From Cycas panzhihuaensis (Eukaryota; Cycadophyta), in assembly GCA_023213395.1 (NCBI GenBank), contig CM041465.1, forward strand, positions 55,001,741 to 55,065,740: a DNA stretch of 64,000 bases, read 5' to 3'. Every line of letters starts with the position of its first letter. The first letter of the stretch is position 1. Shown here in pieces: positions 46,889 through 57,545 of the stretch. The notes under the pieces are model-generated. The model ran no database searches and was not told the origin of the DNA. It saw only the letters and a program-made list of their open reading frames with translations. Position numbers and translations under genes: made by a program.

Positions 46889-46893
46889 AATCT
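46889..46893. repeat. Target-site duplication, left copy, of element H
   Basis: AATCT, versus CATCT at 54531-54535: four of five bases match. Confidence 0.7.
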
Positions 46894-47191
46894 TGAAAAG
46901 GATTAATGACATAAGGTCATTACATTAGTTGATTATTTCGAAAAAGGGTCTTAAGTGAACCTTAAATTAGACCACTTAAGTGAAATGCACTTTCATGTGC
47001 ATTATATGTAATTTCATTTCACCTAACTTTAGTGCTCCCTCTCTCAATATAAAAGCAAAAGCTCAATGGAGGAGATTCATTCTTACCTCCCCATTTTATG
47101 AGAGCTACTTTCTTTCTCTCAAGTCTCTCTTGCTCCCATGTTTGCCTTTGTGTTTAGTGCATGGAGATGAAGGATATATCCACTCTATTCA
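46894..47191 (+). repeat. Element H 5' LTR
   Basis: 298 bp. It contains TATA-like caatataaaagc near 47046-47057. Its partner is at 54233-54530. Confidence 0.95.
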
Positions 47192-47193
47192 TG

Positions 47194-47205
47194 TGGTATC
47201 ATAGC
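47194..47205 (+). other. Primer-binding site of element H
   Basis: TGGTATCATAGC, one change from the canonical TGGTATCAGAGC. Confidence 0.9.
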
Positions 47206-49226
47206 TTGCTTCCTTCATATTCCTCACTTGTACTTGCAATAGAGCCATCACTTCCTTCTCCCCCACAATCCATGTGGTGAAGGAGATTGTGAAAGTGAAT
47301 TTAGAAATATTTTTAAGTTATTATGATAGCATATTTTGTATTGTTTACTTTTCCTTTCTCTTTTGTAGGTTTATAAGTATAATACAAGGAGTTGTAAGGC
47401 CCAAGGATTCCAATCCTTTTCTAGCCATTCATGCTATCTCATTCTTCCTTTTCTTTCCCTCTTTTGTCCATTTATCAGGAAATGTCAAAATATCTCCAAA
47501 GATTTAGAAGAATGATTGTAAGGGGAGGTTTTACCCATTTTTTTAAAAGAATTTCGAGCCATTTAAAATATCTATCATTGTATGCTCTCATCTTGCCCAT
47601 ATTGGGACCCTAGTGATAAAAAAATAATGGAAATTTCATATGGTATCATGTGTTAATGAGATATTAGTAAGCTGAAATTTCTATAAAAATATAATTTGAT
47701 TGCTGAATTTCATAGGTCTGCAAAATCTTCTACAGAGATCCAATTGAAGTGATTCTAATTGTTAAAGACAGGGCTCTGAGTCTACTTTCCAACACAAAAA
47801 TTAGCACCTAATCTGGAAGTCGTATGAGGAAGTTATTGCTATTTTAGTGAACAACAGTTATTTTTAGTAAGAATTCTAAAAAAATATAATTTCCTAACTT
47901 TACAGGGCTGTCAAAAATTTTTCAAAACTCATTTGGACCTGATTCCACTTCTTGAAGATGAAGCTCTGAGTCTAGTTTACAGCACAAAAACTAACACTCC
48001 ATTTCGACATTGTGGGAGAAAGGTATTACTGATTTAGTGAAGACTACTTTCTTTTGTATTAACAAAAAAAAAAAAGTGAAGAAAATTTCTTCCTTTTTAT
48101 AAGGCTTAAAAGCCCATTGTAAAAGTGAGAAAAAAAAAACACCTGGATTGGAGCAATATCTGGTGTCCTCACTCACTTATTAGCATTGCATTTCAGCACT
48201 CTAAAATCACTCAAAGGAAGCACTTTAAAGACACTTAAAGCAAACACTTCAAAAGTACTCCAAGCAAGCATTATTTTCAGTTAAATGTATGCTTGATGCA
48301 ATTCGTTAATCTTTTCACTCTTCCTAAAAGGAACACATCATGTACGCTATTTTTTGCCATCTTGTACCTATTCACATACTCGCCAAGGTTGAGATACCTT
48401 GGTTGGGAAAATGTCATGCCATAAAAGAGGTGTGGGTTTCAAGTTGGGACTGGACTAAACCAAAATATTGGTGAGGTTTGGTTAGCCATACCATCGTGCC
48501 TCAATCAGGGATCAACTTGATAACCAACTGAGAAAACTGAAACTTTAATACAAGATTAAAATATACCTGATCCAATATCCATCATAGCCATGGGTATGCA
48601 CATACCACTCTTTAGAGGAGGTATATAGCTGCTCATTGGTGAACTGGGTGAGGATTGGGAGTACCTGGGCTCCGTTGTGACTTGGATTTCATCACCAAGC
48701 ATGATTACGTGTATTGCGAGTGAAGGCCAACTTAATTCTACTAGAAGCCTAGGCATACCTTTAATAACCTCAACTATATGTTGGACACAAGTTAGAGGTT
48801 ATTGGGTTGATTACGCATCCTACATTTGAGTTTCAAGTTATGTAAACCTAATAATGTCAACTTCTACATTGGCCTACAATCTTGTATATTGATCACTTAC
48901 TTATCGGTAAAAAGTGATCCATAGTGTAATCATAATTACAATGCTTCTCATATTCCTGCTGCATCAGGTTAATATTTGCCATAAGTATTAATAGCCAATT
49001 TTTGTCATAGTGCTTCTCAGATTCTTACTACGTCAAGTTAATATTTATCACAAGTGTTGGTGACTTTTCTCTAAGTTGCTCCCTTCATCTTTGAGCAACC
49101 ATTCTCACTTCTTCTTCCTTCTGCTACACTACTTCATTATATTTCCCATTTGTAAATAGTGATCAGTCATTTATTGTCATCACTTTTATAGTCCCTTGTT
49201 CATTTCTTCCATTCTAAAAGGACACC
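47206..49226 (+). other. Element H leader
   Basis: About 2 kb without gag or pol motifs, colinear with the I leader. The block at 48350-48780 is the most conserved part, with the antisense frame at 48556-48756. Confidence 0.75.
48556..48756 (-). CDS. Conserved antisense open frame in copia leader (H)
   Basis: 66 codons. Shares GDEIQVTTEPRYSQSSPSSP and MSSYIPP with the frame at 46483-46707 of I, in the same leader position and strand. Its start lies in a different context from that of I, so only the middle block is shared. Translation is unproven. Confidence 0.35.
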   Translation of the reverse strand: MPRLLVELSWPSLAIHVIMLGDEIQVTTEPRYSQSSPSSPMSSYIPPLKSGMCIPMAMMDIGSGIF

Positions 49227-50330
49227 ATGTCTTCATAGTTCAAGCAAAATGTGAACTACATTCTAAAAGGGAAAGAAAATTGGGACATGTGGTTTACTGG
49301 TGTCAGAAATGCTGCAAAGTATGAAGGTCTATGGAGAGATCACTTACAACCTACACCACCTGTTGCAGCTACAGCTACCACAACTGCTTTAGTAGGAGGT
49401 GCTCCCACTGAATCTGCAGCTAAATGCCAATGGAAACTTGATGATGATAAAATTTGTGTAGGGATACTGCTTGTCACTAATTATTCCCTGCATAATTTCA
49501 TTAATGAAGTTATACATGATATAGCATGTTAAGTTCTTGAAGTTCTTAAGAAGAACTTTGACACTAAATCAGACTTAGAATTTTTCACTTAGTGCTAAAG
49601 ATGAACAAATTAAAAATGTAGAAAGGACATACAAGTGAGACAATCAATCTCCTTCACCCAATCAAGCAAGCCATTGATAAAGATTTTAAAACTCAATGTA
49701 TTACATGGGCTTTCTTGATTCAGTCATGTCTCCATATCCCAGATTATAAAACTCTATTGGAAAGTCTTTAATTTAGTGACACTTTGAAGACCCTAAACTT
49801 TGAAGATCTTACTGATAAGTTCATTGAATTTGATAAGACCTTTGATACCAACTTTTCCACTACATCAGATCTAATTGATGCTATTTTTGAAGTGGAAGAA
49901 TATCTTTATTACACCAAAAATCAAGGTCAATACTCTCGTAGAGGTGGTAATTCCCATGGAAGAGGAAGAGGTAGACAACAAGGACAACGTCCTCTTGGTC
50001 AATAGGCTCCTCAATTCCAACAAAAATAGTCTCAAGGACAAGGCCAAAATAATCAACCTGGACCTAGATCCAATAATCAGAGACAATCCAACTAGCCTAA
50101 TACTTGGACTGGAAATCAAACAATCGTGTGCCAAAGGTGTAATAGAAAAGGACATTATGCAAAAAATTACAGAACTGCCACCAATAAACTACCAAGTTAT
50201 CAACAACGCCATGGTGCACATAATGCTAATAATACCTCTTTTGAAGATGCTTTTGGTGGAATACAATTTGCTCATACACACCTTTAAAGAATTGGGACCG
50301 CTTCATCAAATGTTGTTGATAGATCTACTA
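49227..50330 (+). pseudogene. gag: Element H gag
   Basis: Copia gag: the ATG at 49227 is followed by TAG at codon 4, then FKQNVNYILKGKENWDMWF opens the usual copia gag fold. It continues through frame changes (49251-49532, 49784-50005) to a nucleocapsid with Gly/Arg repeats and a zinc knuckle near 50127-50170 reading CQRCNRKGHYAKNY. The last Cys of the CCHC box is Tyr. The gag of I has the same early stop, as TAA, and an intact CCHC. Confidence 0.85.
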
Positions 50331-50399
50331 AGTATATTGAGGCTCATTATGGCTATGCTTATTCACTTTTGCCTTCACCACTTGGAGTTGTAAATAGTG

Positions 50400-53300
50400 C
50401 TACCTCAAATACTTCATTGTGGATCATGGATACTGGAGCAACATAACACATGACTTGTCATCGCCAGTTCTTTCAAGATTTTGACTCTGAAGTTCATGGT
50501 GTTGTACACATAGCTGACAAATCATCTCACCACCAAAGGACTTGGAACTATTTCCCTAAAACTCCTAAGCCTTCTAGAGTTTACACTTGTTGATGTTTTA
50601 TATATTCCTACTCTGAAGTAGAATCTGCTCTCCCTATCCACCCTTGTCTCTCGTGGATTTGATCTTAGCGTAACTGCAAACAATCAAACTCTCTGTGTCA
50701 TTCACCCTCCTTCAAATGCTATGGTTATGACTAGAATTCTTAATGGCAAACTTTTTCACCTAACTAGCTCACTATCCTCTGAAGCCAACTATGTTGATGA
50801 TGAATTTGATTTTACCATAGCCCTGACTCCTCAAAAGTTGTCCCAAGCAGCTCTATGGCATGCTCGTATGGGCCATATCAAAATTGATTGTTTAAGAGAA
50901 CTACAAGACACTCTTCTTGGTTTGCCTAAGTTCCCCTCTAAGCCCTTTAAATGTGAAGCATGTATTATTGCTAAATCTCAAAGACAACCCTTTCCTCGTA
51001 GTTAGTGGAAATCTAGCCAACCTTTGCAACTTGTACACTCAGATATATGCGGTCCTATGCCCATCCCTTCTCTTAAACAGAAGTGGTGCTATATTACTTT
51101 CATTGATGATTTTACCAAGAAAGTATAGGTTGCTTTTCTTGCATAGAAAGATGAAGCTTTTTCTATGTTTCAAGCTTTCAAAGCCCGCGTGGAAAATGAA
51201 TCTAGATTTAAGATCAAAATACTCAGGACTGACAATGGTAGTAAGTACACATCCAATGAGTTTGAATTGTACCTATGTCAACATGGAATCAAATATCAGA
51301 CCACTATTGCAGGTACACCCCAGCAAAATGGAGTTGCCAAGCGCATGAATAGGACCATCATGAATATGGCTTGTGCTATGCTGGTATATAAGAATATCCC
51401 TATCTATCTTTGGGTTGAGGCTATCTGGACTGTTGTGTATTGCATCAACACTGTTAGTCCCTCCAAGGTCGGGCCCTCTCTACCTGAAATGTGGTATGGA
51501 CGAAACCCCTCTATCTCCCACTTCAGAATTTTTGGCTCTACTTGTTATACTCATATTTTGTAGGAACATAGAAATAAGCTCCAAGATAGAGCCATCAAAG
51601 GCATCTTTGTTGGATACCCTATGGACAAAAAGGGATATAAGGTTTTTATACCTTCAGAGCACAAAATCAACATCACTAGAGATGTTATCTTTGTAGAGAC
51701 TGAAGATCAATTACTTAGACTTGACTCCAAGATGCCTTCATACCGATTTAATGATGCTACTGAATTTGATATCCAGATTCCAAATTTTAGGGGGGGAGAT
51801 GCTGAACAGTTGCTTAAAATCTTGGAATCTGACAATAGAGCCTCAGAGGATACAAGCTGTGACTCCAAGCCAATGTGTACATATCTAGTACCATCATTTG
51901 TGAACAACTAAGTTGACAAAGGCAAAGCCATAGCAGAAGGATCATCTTCTCTAACATCTGTGGCTGACCCATCTTCTCCAACATCTATGGCTGGCCCATC
52001 TTCTCCAGTATTATCAACTTCCTCCATGCCAAATATTTCACATGATCCTTTTTAGGATCAAAATGAAGATCAAGAGGTTGTAGAAATGAAAACCTCATTC
52101 CCAACTCGAGGTTTTCGTGAAGCTTACCGGCTACACAAGGACATGAGACCAGATGAGGTAGGTAAAACTGGCACTAAAAGCACCCATAGAGCAAGGATGC
52201 ATGAATCTCTTTCTGTTGAGCTTGAACCAGTAGAACTGCATCTTGCTCTTAATGAAGAGCCCCTAACGTACCAAGAAGTTGTAAAGCATGCAGCTTGGAG
52301 AAATGCCATGAACAAAGAGTATCAATCTCTTATTAAGAATGGTACATGGGAGCTTGTTAATCTACCACTTGGAAGAAAGGTAGTTCAAAATAAATGGATA
52401 TTCAAAAACAAGTATAGATCAGATGGCACCCTAGAAAAACACAAGGCGAGGTTGGTAGCAAAAGGATTCACGCAAAGGGAAGGCATTGACTACATTGAAA
52501 TCTTTGCTCCTACAACTAAGTGGCCTACAATAAGAACTCTTATAGCCTTAGCTGCTCAACAAGGTTGGAAAATCCACCAACTCGATGTTGAGATTGCATT
52601 TCTCAATGGGGACCTTAAAGAAGAAATTTATATGGCTCAACCAGAAGGATACGAGATTGAGAGTCAGGAGCATAAAGTTTGCAAGCTCAAAAATTCCTTC
52701 TACAGCCTAAAGTAAGCCCCTCGTGCTTGGTTTACCAAGTTGTCTAAAAGAATGAGGCAACTTGGATATGAGGTTTGTGACTATCAAGATATTGATGCAA
52801 CATTATTCATCAAGCACCAAAATAATAAAGTCACTTACCTCTTAATCTTTGTAGATGACATGCTCATAATGGGGAATAATAAATAGGTAATCAGCCAAAT
52901 GAAGAAGGACCTTGCTAAAACTTTTGAATTGTCTGACCTCGGGTTGATGAAATATTACTTGGGAATTGAAGTAACTCAAAAGGATGGTAAAATCTCTCTC
53001 CCAAGAAAAATATATCAACGATCTTCTAATAAAGTTTTAGTTGGAAGGTGCTTGACCAGTGGATACACCTATGGAGCCTAATATTAAACTCTCAGTTGAT
53101 GGTGACAATAGGGAGGCAGATGCAATACTCTACTGGAAACTTGTAGGTAGTCTCATCTATACTACCAATACAAGGCCAGATATTACACACTCTGTCAGTA
53201 TTCTTGTAAGACTCATGATAAAACCTAAGTAGAATCATTGGCAATCTGCAATACAAGTGTTGAGGTACCTAAAGACGACTAGCAAATATGGTCTGTTGTA

Positions 53301-53775
53301 TGAACCCAATGCAGAATTTAAACTTTATGCATACACAGACTCAGACTTTGCCAGAGATAAAGACATAGGAAGATCTACATCTGAGTATGTAACATTTATT
53401 AGAATAACACCAATATCATGGAGATCTAGATGACAGAAGATAGTTACAGACTCAACTGTCGAAGCTGAGTACATTGCTACTTCTGAGACAAGTAAGGAGG
53501 TGATATGGCTTAGAAAATTATTGAATACATTAAATACCACCCAAACAAATTCTACTAGTTTATATATAGATAATCAATCTACAATTTAGATTGCTAAAAA
53601 TCCTGTATTTCATGATTATACCAAACATATAAGTACAAAAGTACACAGGATTAGAGAACTAGTTCATGATGGCACAATTCAACTAGAGTACTGCCCCACA
53701 ACAGATCAAGTGGCCGATATCTTCGCCAAACCACTAAAGAGGGTGAAGTTTGAACAGTTATGAAAGTAACTTGGC
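50400..53775 (+). pseudogene. Element H pol: protease, integrase, RT, RNase H
   Basis: Protease DTGAT near 50428 is intact but followed by TAA. Integrase has the zinc region (LWHARMGH, CEACIIAKS) in 50840-50975, catalytic positions VHSDICGP, RTDNGSKY and NGVAKRMNR, where the usual Glu is Lys. RT runs from about 52260 (KEYQSLIKNGTWELVNLP) with FVDDM near 52851, and RNase H from 53300 to 53760 (YTDSDFARDKDIGRSTSEY, STVEAEYIA). Stops by eye are about seven TAG, four TAA and two TGA, with few frameshifts. Order protease-integrase-RT-RNase H defines Ty1/copia. Confidence 0.92.
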
Positions 53776-54220
53776 CTTAGGGCCTCCATCTCTGACTGAT
53801 TGAAGGAGATGACAATAGGACCATCATACTCTGTCTCATTCATGAAAACCCCTTGTGGGCGCGGAAGGTTAAGAGTAAGTCTCTGCTCTATCCCATTCGT
53901 GAAAACCCCATGTGGGCACGAAAGGATAAGGGTTGTATCATTTTAGAAAATTGGAACCTGTGAAAACCTGAAAAGGCATGGGGGATGACCAAATGGTATA
54001 TGGAGACTGAGTAGAGTTTTGCTACAAAATTCATTATACTAATTGGCTATCTGGCTACATTTAAAGAGCTGCCTAAGCTAGGTTAGTAGATTAGAAAATT
54101 TGTGGGTTTTCTTCCCCATGAGGGTTTCCCACAAAAGTGTCATAGTAGTTTGCTTTGTAAGAGGCTTAAATGAAGACCTTATAGGATAGAATAAAATATG
54201 ATGAAATGACCTTTTACCAT
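53776..54220 (+). other. Element H 3' noncoding region
   Basis: No frame. Two similar 45-bp blocks (53839-53880 and 53892-53930), each with cccattcgtgaaaacccc-like text, form a short imperfect direct repeat. Confidence 0.6.
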
Positions 54221-54232
54221 TAAGGGGGAGAT
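54221..54232 (+). other. Polypurine tract of element H
   Basis: TAAGGGGGAGAT directly before TGAAAAGG of the 3' LTR. Confidence 0.9.
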
Positions 54233-54530
54233 TGAAAAGGGTTAATGACATAAGGTCATTACATTAGTTGATTATTTTGAAAAATGGTCTTAAGTGAACT
54301 TTAAATTAGATCACTTAAGTGAAATACACTTTCATGTGCATTATGTGTAATTTCATTTCACCTAACTCTAATGCTTTCTCTCTCAATATAAAAGCAAAAG
54401 CTTAATGGAGGAGATTTATTCTTACCTCCCCATATTGTGAGAGCTACTTTCTTTCTCTCTAGTCTCTCTTGCTCTCATGTTTGCCTTTGTGTTTAGTGCA
54501 TGGAGATGAAGGATAGATCCACTCTTTTCA
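54233..54530 (+). repeat. Element H 3' LTR
   Basis: 298 bp, about 94% identical to 46894-47191 by direct comparison. Most differences are C/T or A/G transitions. Confidence 0.95.
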
Positions 54531-54535
54531 CATCT
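54531..54535. repeat. Target-site duplication, right copy, of element H
   Basis: CATCT, paired with AATCT at 46889-46893. Confidence 0.7.
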
Positions 54536-54557
54536 CTTCTACTTCTTCATCATCACC

Positions 54558-55610
54558 ATGTCATCTTAATTCAAGCAAAATGTTAACTGCATATTGAAAG
54601 GCAAAGAAAATTGGGATATATGGTACACTGGAATTAAAAATGCTGCAAAGTATAAAGGCCTTTGGAGAGCCCACTTGTAGCCTACACCCAACATACTAGC
54701 AATGACTACAACAGCTACTTCCAGTGGATCCACCCCGATAGCTCCTACAGATGCTGTAGCTAAACTACAATGGGAGATAGATGATGAAAAGATTTGTGCA
54801 GGAATTTTGTTTGTCATTGATCACTCCTTGTATAACTTGATAAACGAAGAGGAACATGATACAACCTAGAAGGTCCTAGAAGTTCTTAGAAAGAACTTTG
54901 ATACAAAGTCAGATTTAGAATTTGTTCATCTTGTTTTGAAAATGAACAAATTAAAAATGCAAAAGGGACAAGCTCATGAGACAATAAATCTCCTTCAACC
55001 ACTCAAACAGGTAATTGACAAAGACTTTAAGACCCAATGCATCACTTGGGCATTTTTGATCCAGTCATGTTTACATGTCCCCGATTATAAAAACTTGCTT
55101 AGAAGTCTTCAATCTAGTGGAACATTGAAGACACTAAACTTTGAAGCACTTATCGAGAAGTTTATAGAATTTGACAAGACCTTTGATACAAACTTTGTAG
55201 CCTCTAACTCTCTTCCAGATGCAACCTTTAAGGTAGAAGAAGAAGTTTGTTACACAAAAAATCAAGGTCTCTCTCATGGTAGAGGAAATAACTGAGCAAG
55301 AGGAAGAGGAAGAAATATGGAAAATTGTTCACAAGGTCAATCAAACCCTCAATCACAACCTCGATAGTTTCAAGGCCAAGGGCCACTTGAACAAAGAGCA
55401 AGACAGTCAGGCCAAACTAGTACTTCTTTAAGGACTGGTAATTAAACCGTTATCTGTGATCGATGTAACCATAAAGGACACTTAGCAAAAGATTGTAGAA
55501 CTGCCACTTATAAGTTGGCTAAGTTCCAACCAAAACATGGAGCTCACAATGTTGAAGAAACTTGTGAAGAATCCTTTAGTGGTGCACGTTTTATATAAGC
55601 ACACATTCAA
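54558..55610 (+). pseudogene. gag: Element I gag
   Basis: ATG at 54558, TAA at codon 4, then FKQNVNCILKGKENWDIWY as in H. The frame 54936-55295 holds the middle of gag (LKMNKLKMQKGQAHETINLL). The nucleocapsid zinc knuckle near 55459-55500 reads CDRCNHKGHLAKDC, an intact CCHC box. Several further stops and small shifts occur. It is separated from its leader and LTR by the whole of H. Confidence 0.85.
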
Positions 55611-55699
55611 AGAATTGATGGATCTTCATCATCAAATGCTATTGACCAACCAAAGAGATACTTTAAAGCTCGGTGTGGATATATCACTTGTGAATTCCC

Positions 55700-57545
55700 T
55701 TTACTAATGCCAAGCCCTATTGGAATTGCCAATAGTGTGGCTTTAATCGATGGACAGTGGATCATGGATATAGGAGCAACTCAACATATGACATACAATC
55801 GCAATCTATATCAAACATTTGACTCAAATGTTCATGGAGTTGTTCACGTGGTTGATAAATCACAACAACCTGTTTAAGGAATTGGCAACATTTGCCTGAA
55901 ACTCCTAGGCTTAGAAGATTTTCCATTGCTTGATATCTTATACATACCCAATCTCAAACAAAACCTGCTCTCTTTATCCACACTTGTTTCTCGTGGATTT
56001 GATTTGAGTGTAACCGTAAATGACTAGACTCTTAAGGTCATTCACCCTCTAACTAATCAGGTGGTTTTGACAAGACATCTCTCTCGTAAACTCTTTCGAC
56101 TGAATGGCTCTCCATCTTCTGAAGCCCATTGTGCCCAAAGCCCTTGTGCTGATGAATAATTTACATTTAATTCCATCTTGACCCATCCAATGTTGTCACC
56201 AGAAGCTCTTTGGCATGCTCATATAGGCCATGTTCACATTGATAGACTTATAGATCTTTCTAATACTCTTCTAAACCTTCTAAAGTTTTCCTCTAATCCC
56301 TTTAAATGTGAAGCTTGTATCATTGCCAAATCTCATCGACAACCCTTTCCCAAAAGTCAATGGAAATCAATCCATCCATTACAATTGGTACACTCTGATT
56401 TGTGTGGGCCAATTCCCATTCCTTCATTGAAGGGCAAGCTATATTACATCTCTTTCATTGATGATTTTACTAAAAAAGTATGGGTAGCTTTTCTACACAA
56501 GAATGATGAAGCATTCTATATATTTAAGGAATTCAAAGACCTCACTGAAAAAGAGTTAAGTTATCAACTCAAATATCTTCAAACTGATAATGGTGGTGAA
56601 TATATCTCACATGAGTTTGAAAGCTACCTTCAAGACAATGGCATCAAGCATCAAACAATAGTAGCAGGTACCCCATAGCAAAATGGAGTTGCCGAGTGCA
56701 TGAATAGGATAATCATGAACATGGATCGTGCTATGTTAATATATAAAAATGTACCTGCCTATCTATGTGCTGAAGCAATCTTGACAACTGTTTATTGTAT
56801 CAATGTTGTTAGCCCATCAAAGGAAGTACAATCACCTAATGAAAAGTGGTCAAGACAAGCCCCCATTGTTCACTACTTTAGAATTTTTAGCCCTACATGC
56901 TATGCCCATATTCTGGATGTAGATCGAAGTAAACTCTATCCAAGGGCACTTAAAGGCATCTTTGTTGGATACCCTATAGATAAGAAAGGGTATAAGATCT
57001 TCATACATTCACAATGAAAAATCATCGTTACCAGAGATGTCGTTTTTGTAGAGATAGAGGATTAGTTACTTAAATTAGACTTCATAGTACCCTCATGCTG
57101 CTACAATAATGTTATCAAGTATGATGTTTAGATTCTAAAATTTGGGCGGGGGGGGGGAACAGATATAAATTACTCCAAATATTAGAAGTTAACAATAGAG
57201 CCTTGGAGGATACAAGTTATGACTCTAAATAAATGAGTGAACATCCAGCACCATCTTTTGAAGATAACAAAGTTAACAAAGACAAAGCCATTATAGAAGA
57301 ACCATCCTCTCCACCTTCAATTGACAAAGGCAAAATAGTGGTAGAAGAACCATCTTCCTCAAGCACATCAACATCCTCCTAACCAAATAATCATTTTAAT
57401 GAACATGATAAGAACTAAGAAGTTGGGGAAATGAGGACATCATTCCCAACTCGAGGATCTCAAGAAGCCCGCCATCTCAGTAAGGACATACGACCAGATG
57501 AGGTAGGAAAAATTGGCACTCGTAGTGCCCATAGAGCAAGGATGC
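55700..57545 (+). pseudogene. Element I pol: protease, integrase, start of RT region
   Basis: Protease active site reads DIGAT near 55768, where DTGAT is expected, so it is inactive. Integrase runs in 56178-57017: zinc residues LWHAHIGH and CEACIIAKS, catalytic VHSDLCGP, QTDNGGEY and, after a TAG, NGVAECMNR with the glutamate kept. A linker with a run of ten G at 57146-57155 follows, then the pre-RT segment (FPTRGSQEARHL) that stops at 57545, where E begins. The rest of pol is outside the window. Confidence 0.88.
57541..57545. repeat. Candidate target-site duplication, left copy, of element E
   Basis: GATGC directly before TGAAACGC. The right copy should lie beyond the window. H has aaggatgcatgaatc uninterrupted at this point. 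Confidence 0.6.

Larger units (their letters stand above)
44938..46893 (+). other. Element I leader with 28-bp repeats
   Basis: About 2 kb without gag or pol motifs; unusually long for copia. It is colinear with the H leader. It holds three 28-bp tandem units (ataaagcatcacaaaagcag...) starting at 46063, 46091 and 46119, and an antisense open frame at 46483-46707 that is conserved in H. Confidence 0.75.
46894..54530 (+). mobile_element. Element H: full-length Ty1/copia retrotransposon
   Basis: 7,637 bp with two 298-bp LTRs (TGAAAAGG...TTCA), primer site, a leader of about 2 kb, gag, protease, integrase, RT-RNase H in copia order, polypurine tract and near-perfect 5-bp duplication. It inserted in the leader of I just upstream of gag. 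The two LTRs differ at about 19 of 298 positions by eye, so it is not recent. Pol is broken by many stops, mostly TAG. Confidence 0.93.
44626..57545 (+). mobile_element. Element I: Ty1/copia retrotransposon, interrupted
   Basis: 298-bp 5' LTR, initiator-Met primer site, a leader of about 2 kb, then the insertion of H, then gag and pol up to the start of RT, where gypsy E is inserted at 57546. Gag begins directly after H, with the same leader-to-gag junction as H itself. I inserted into the RNase H region of G. Its 3' part lies beyond E, outside the window. Confidence 0.88.

Noticed and set aside
54234-54600. H and I as a tandem pair sharing one LTR
   Set aside because: After 54530 there is no primer site or leader; gag of I starts at once, and its LTR and leader lie left of H, so H is an insertion.
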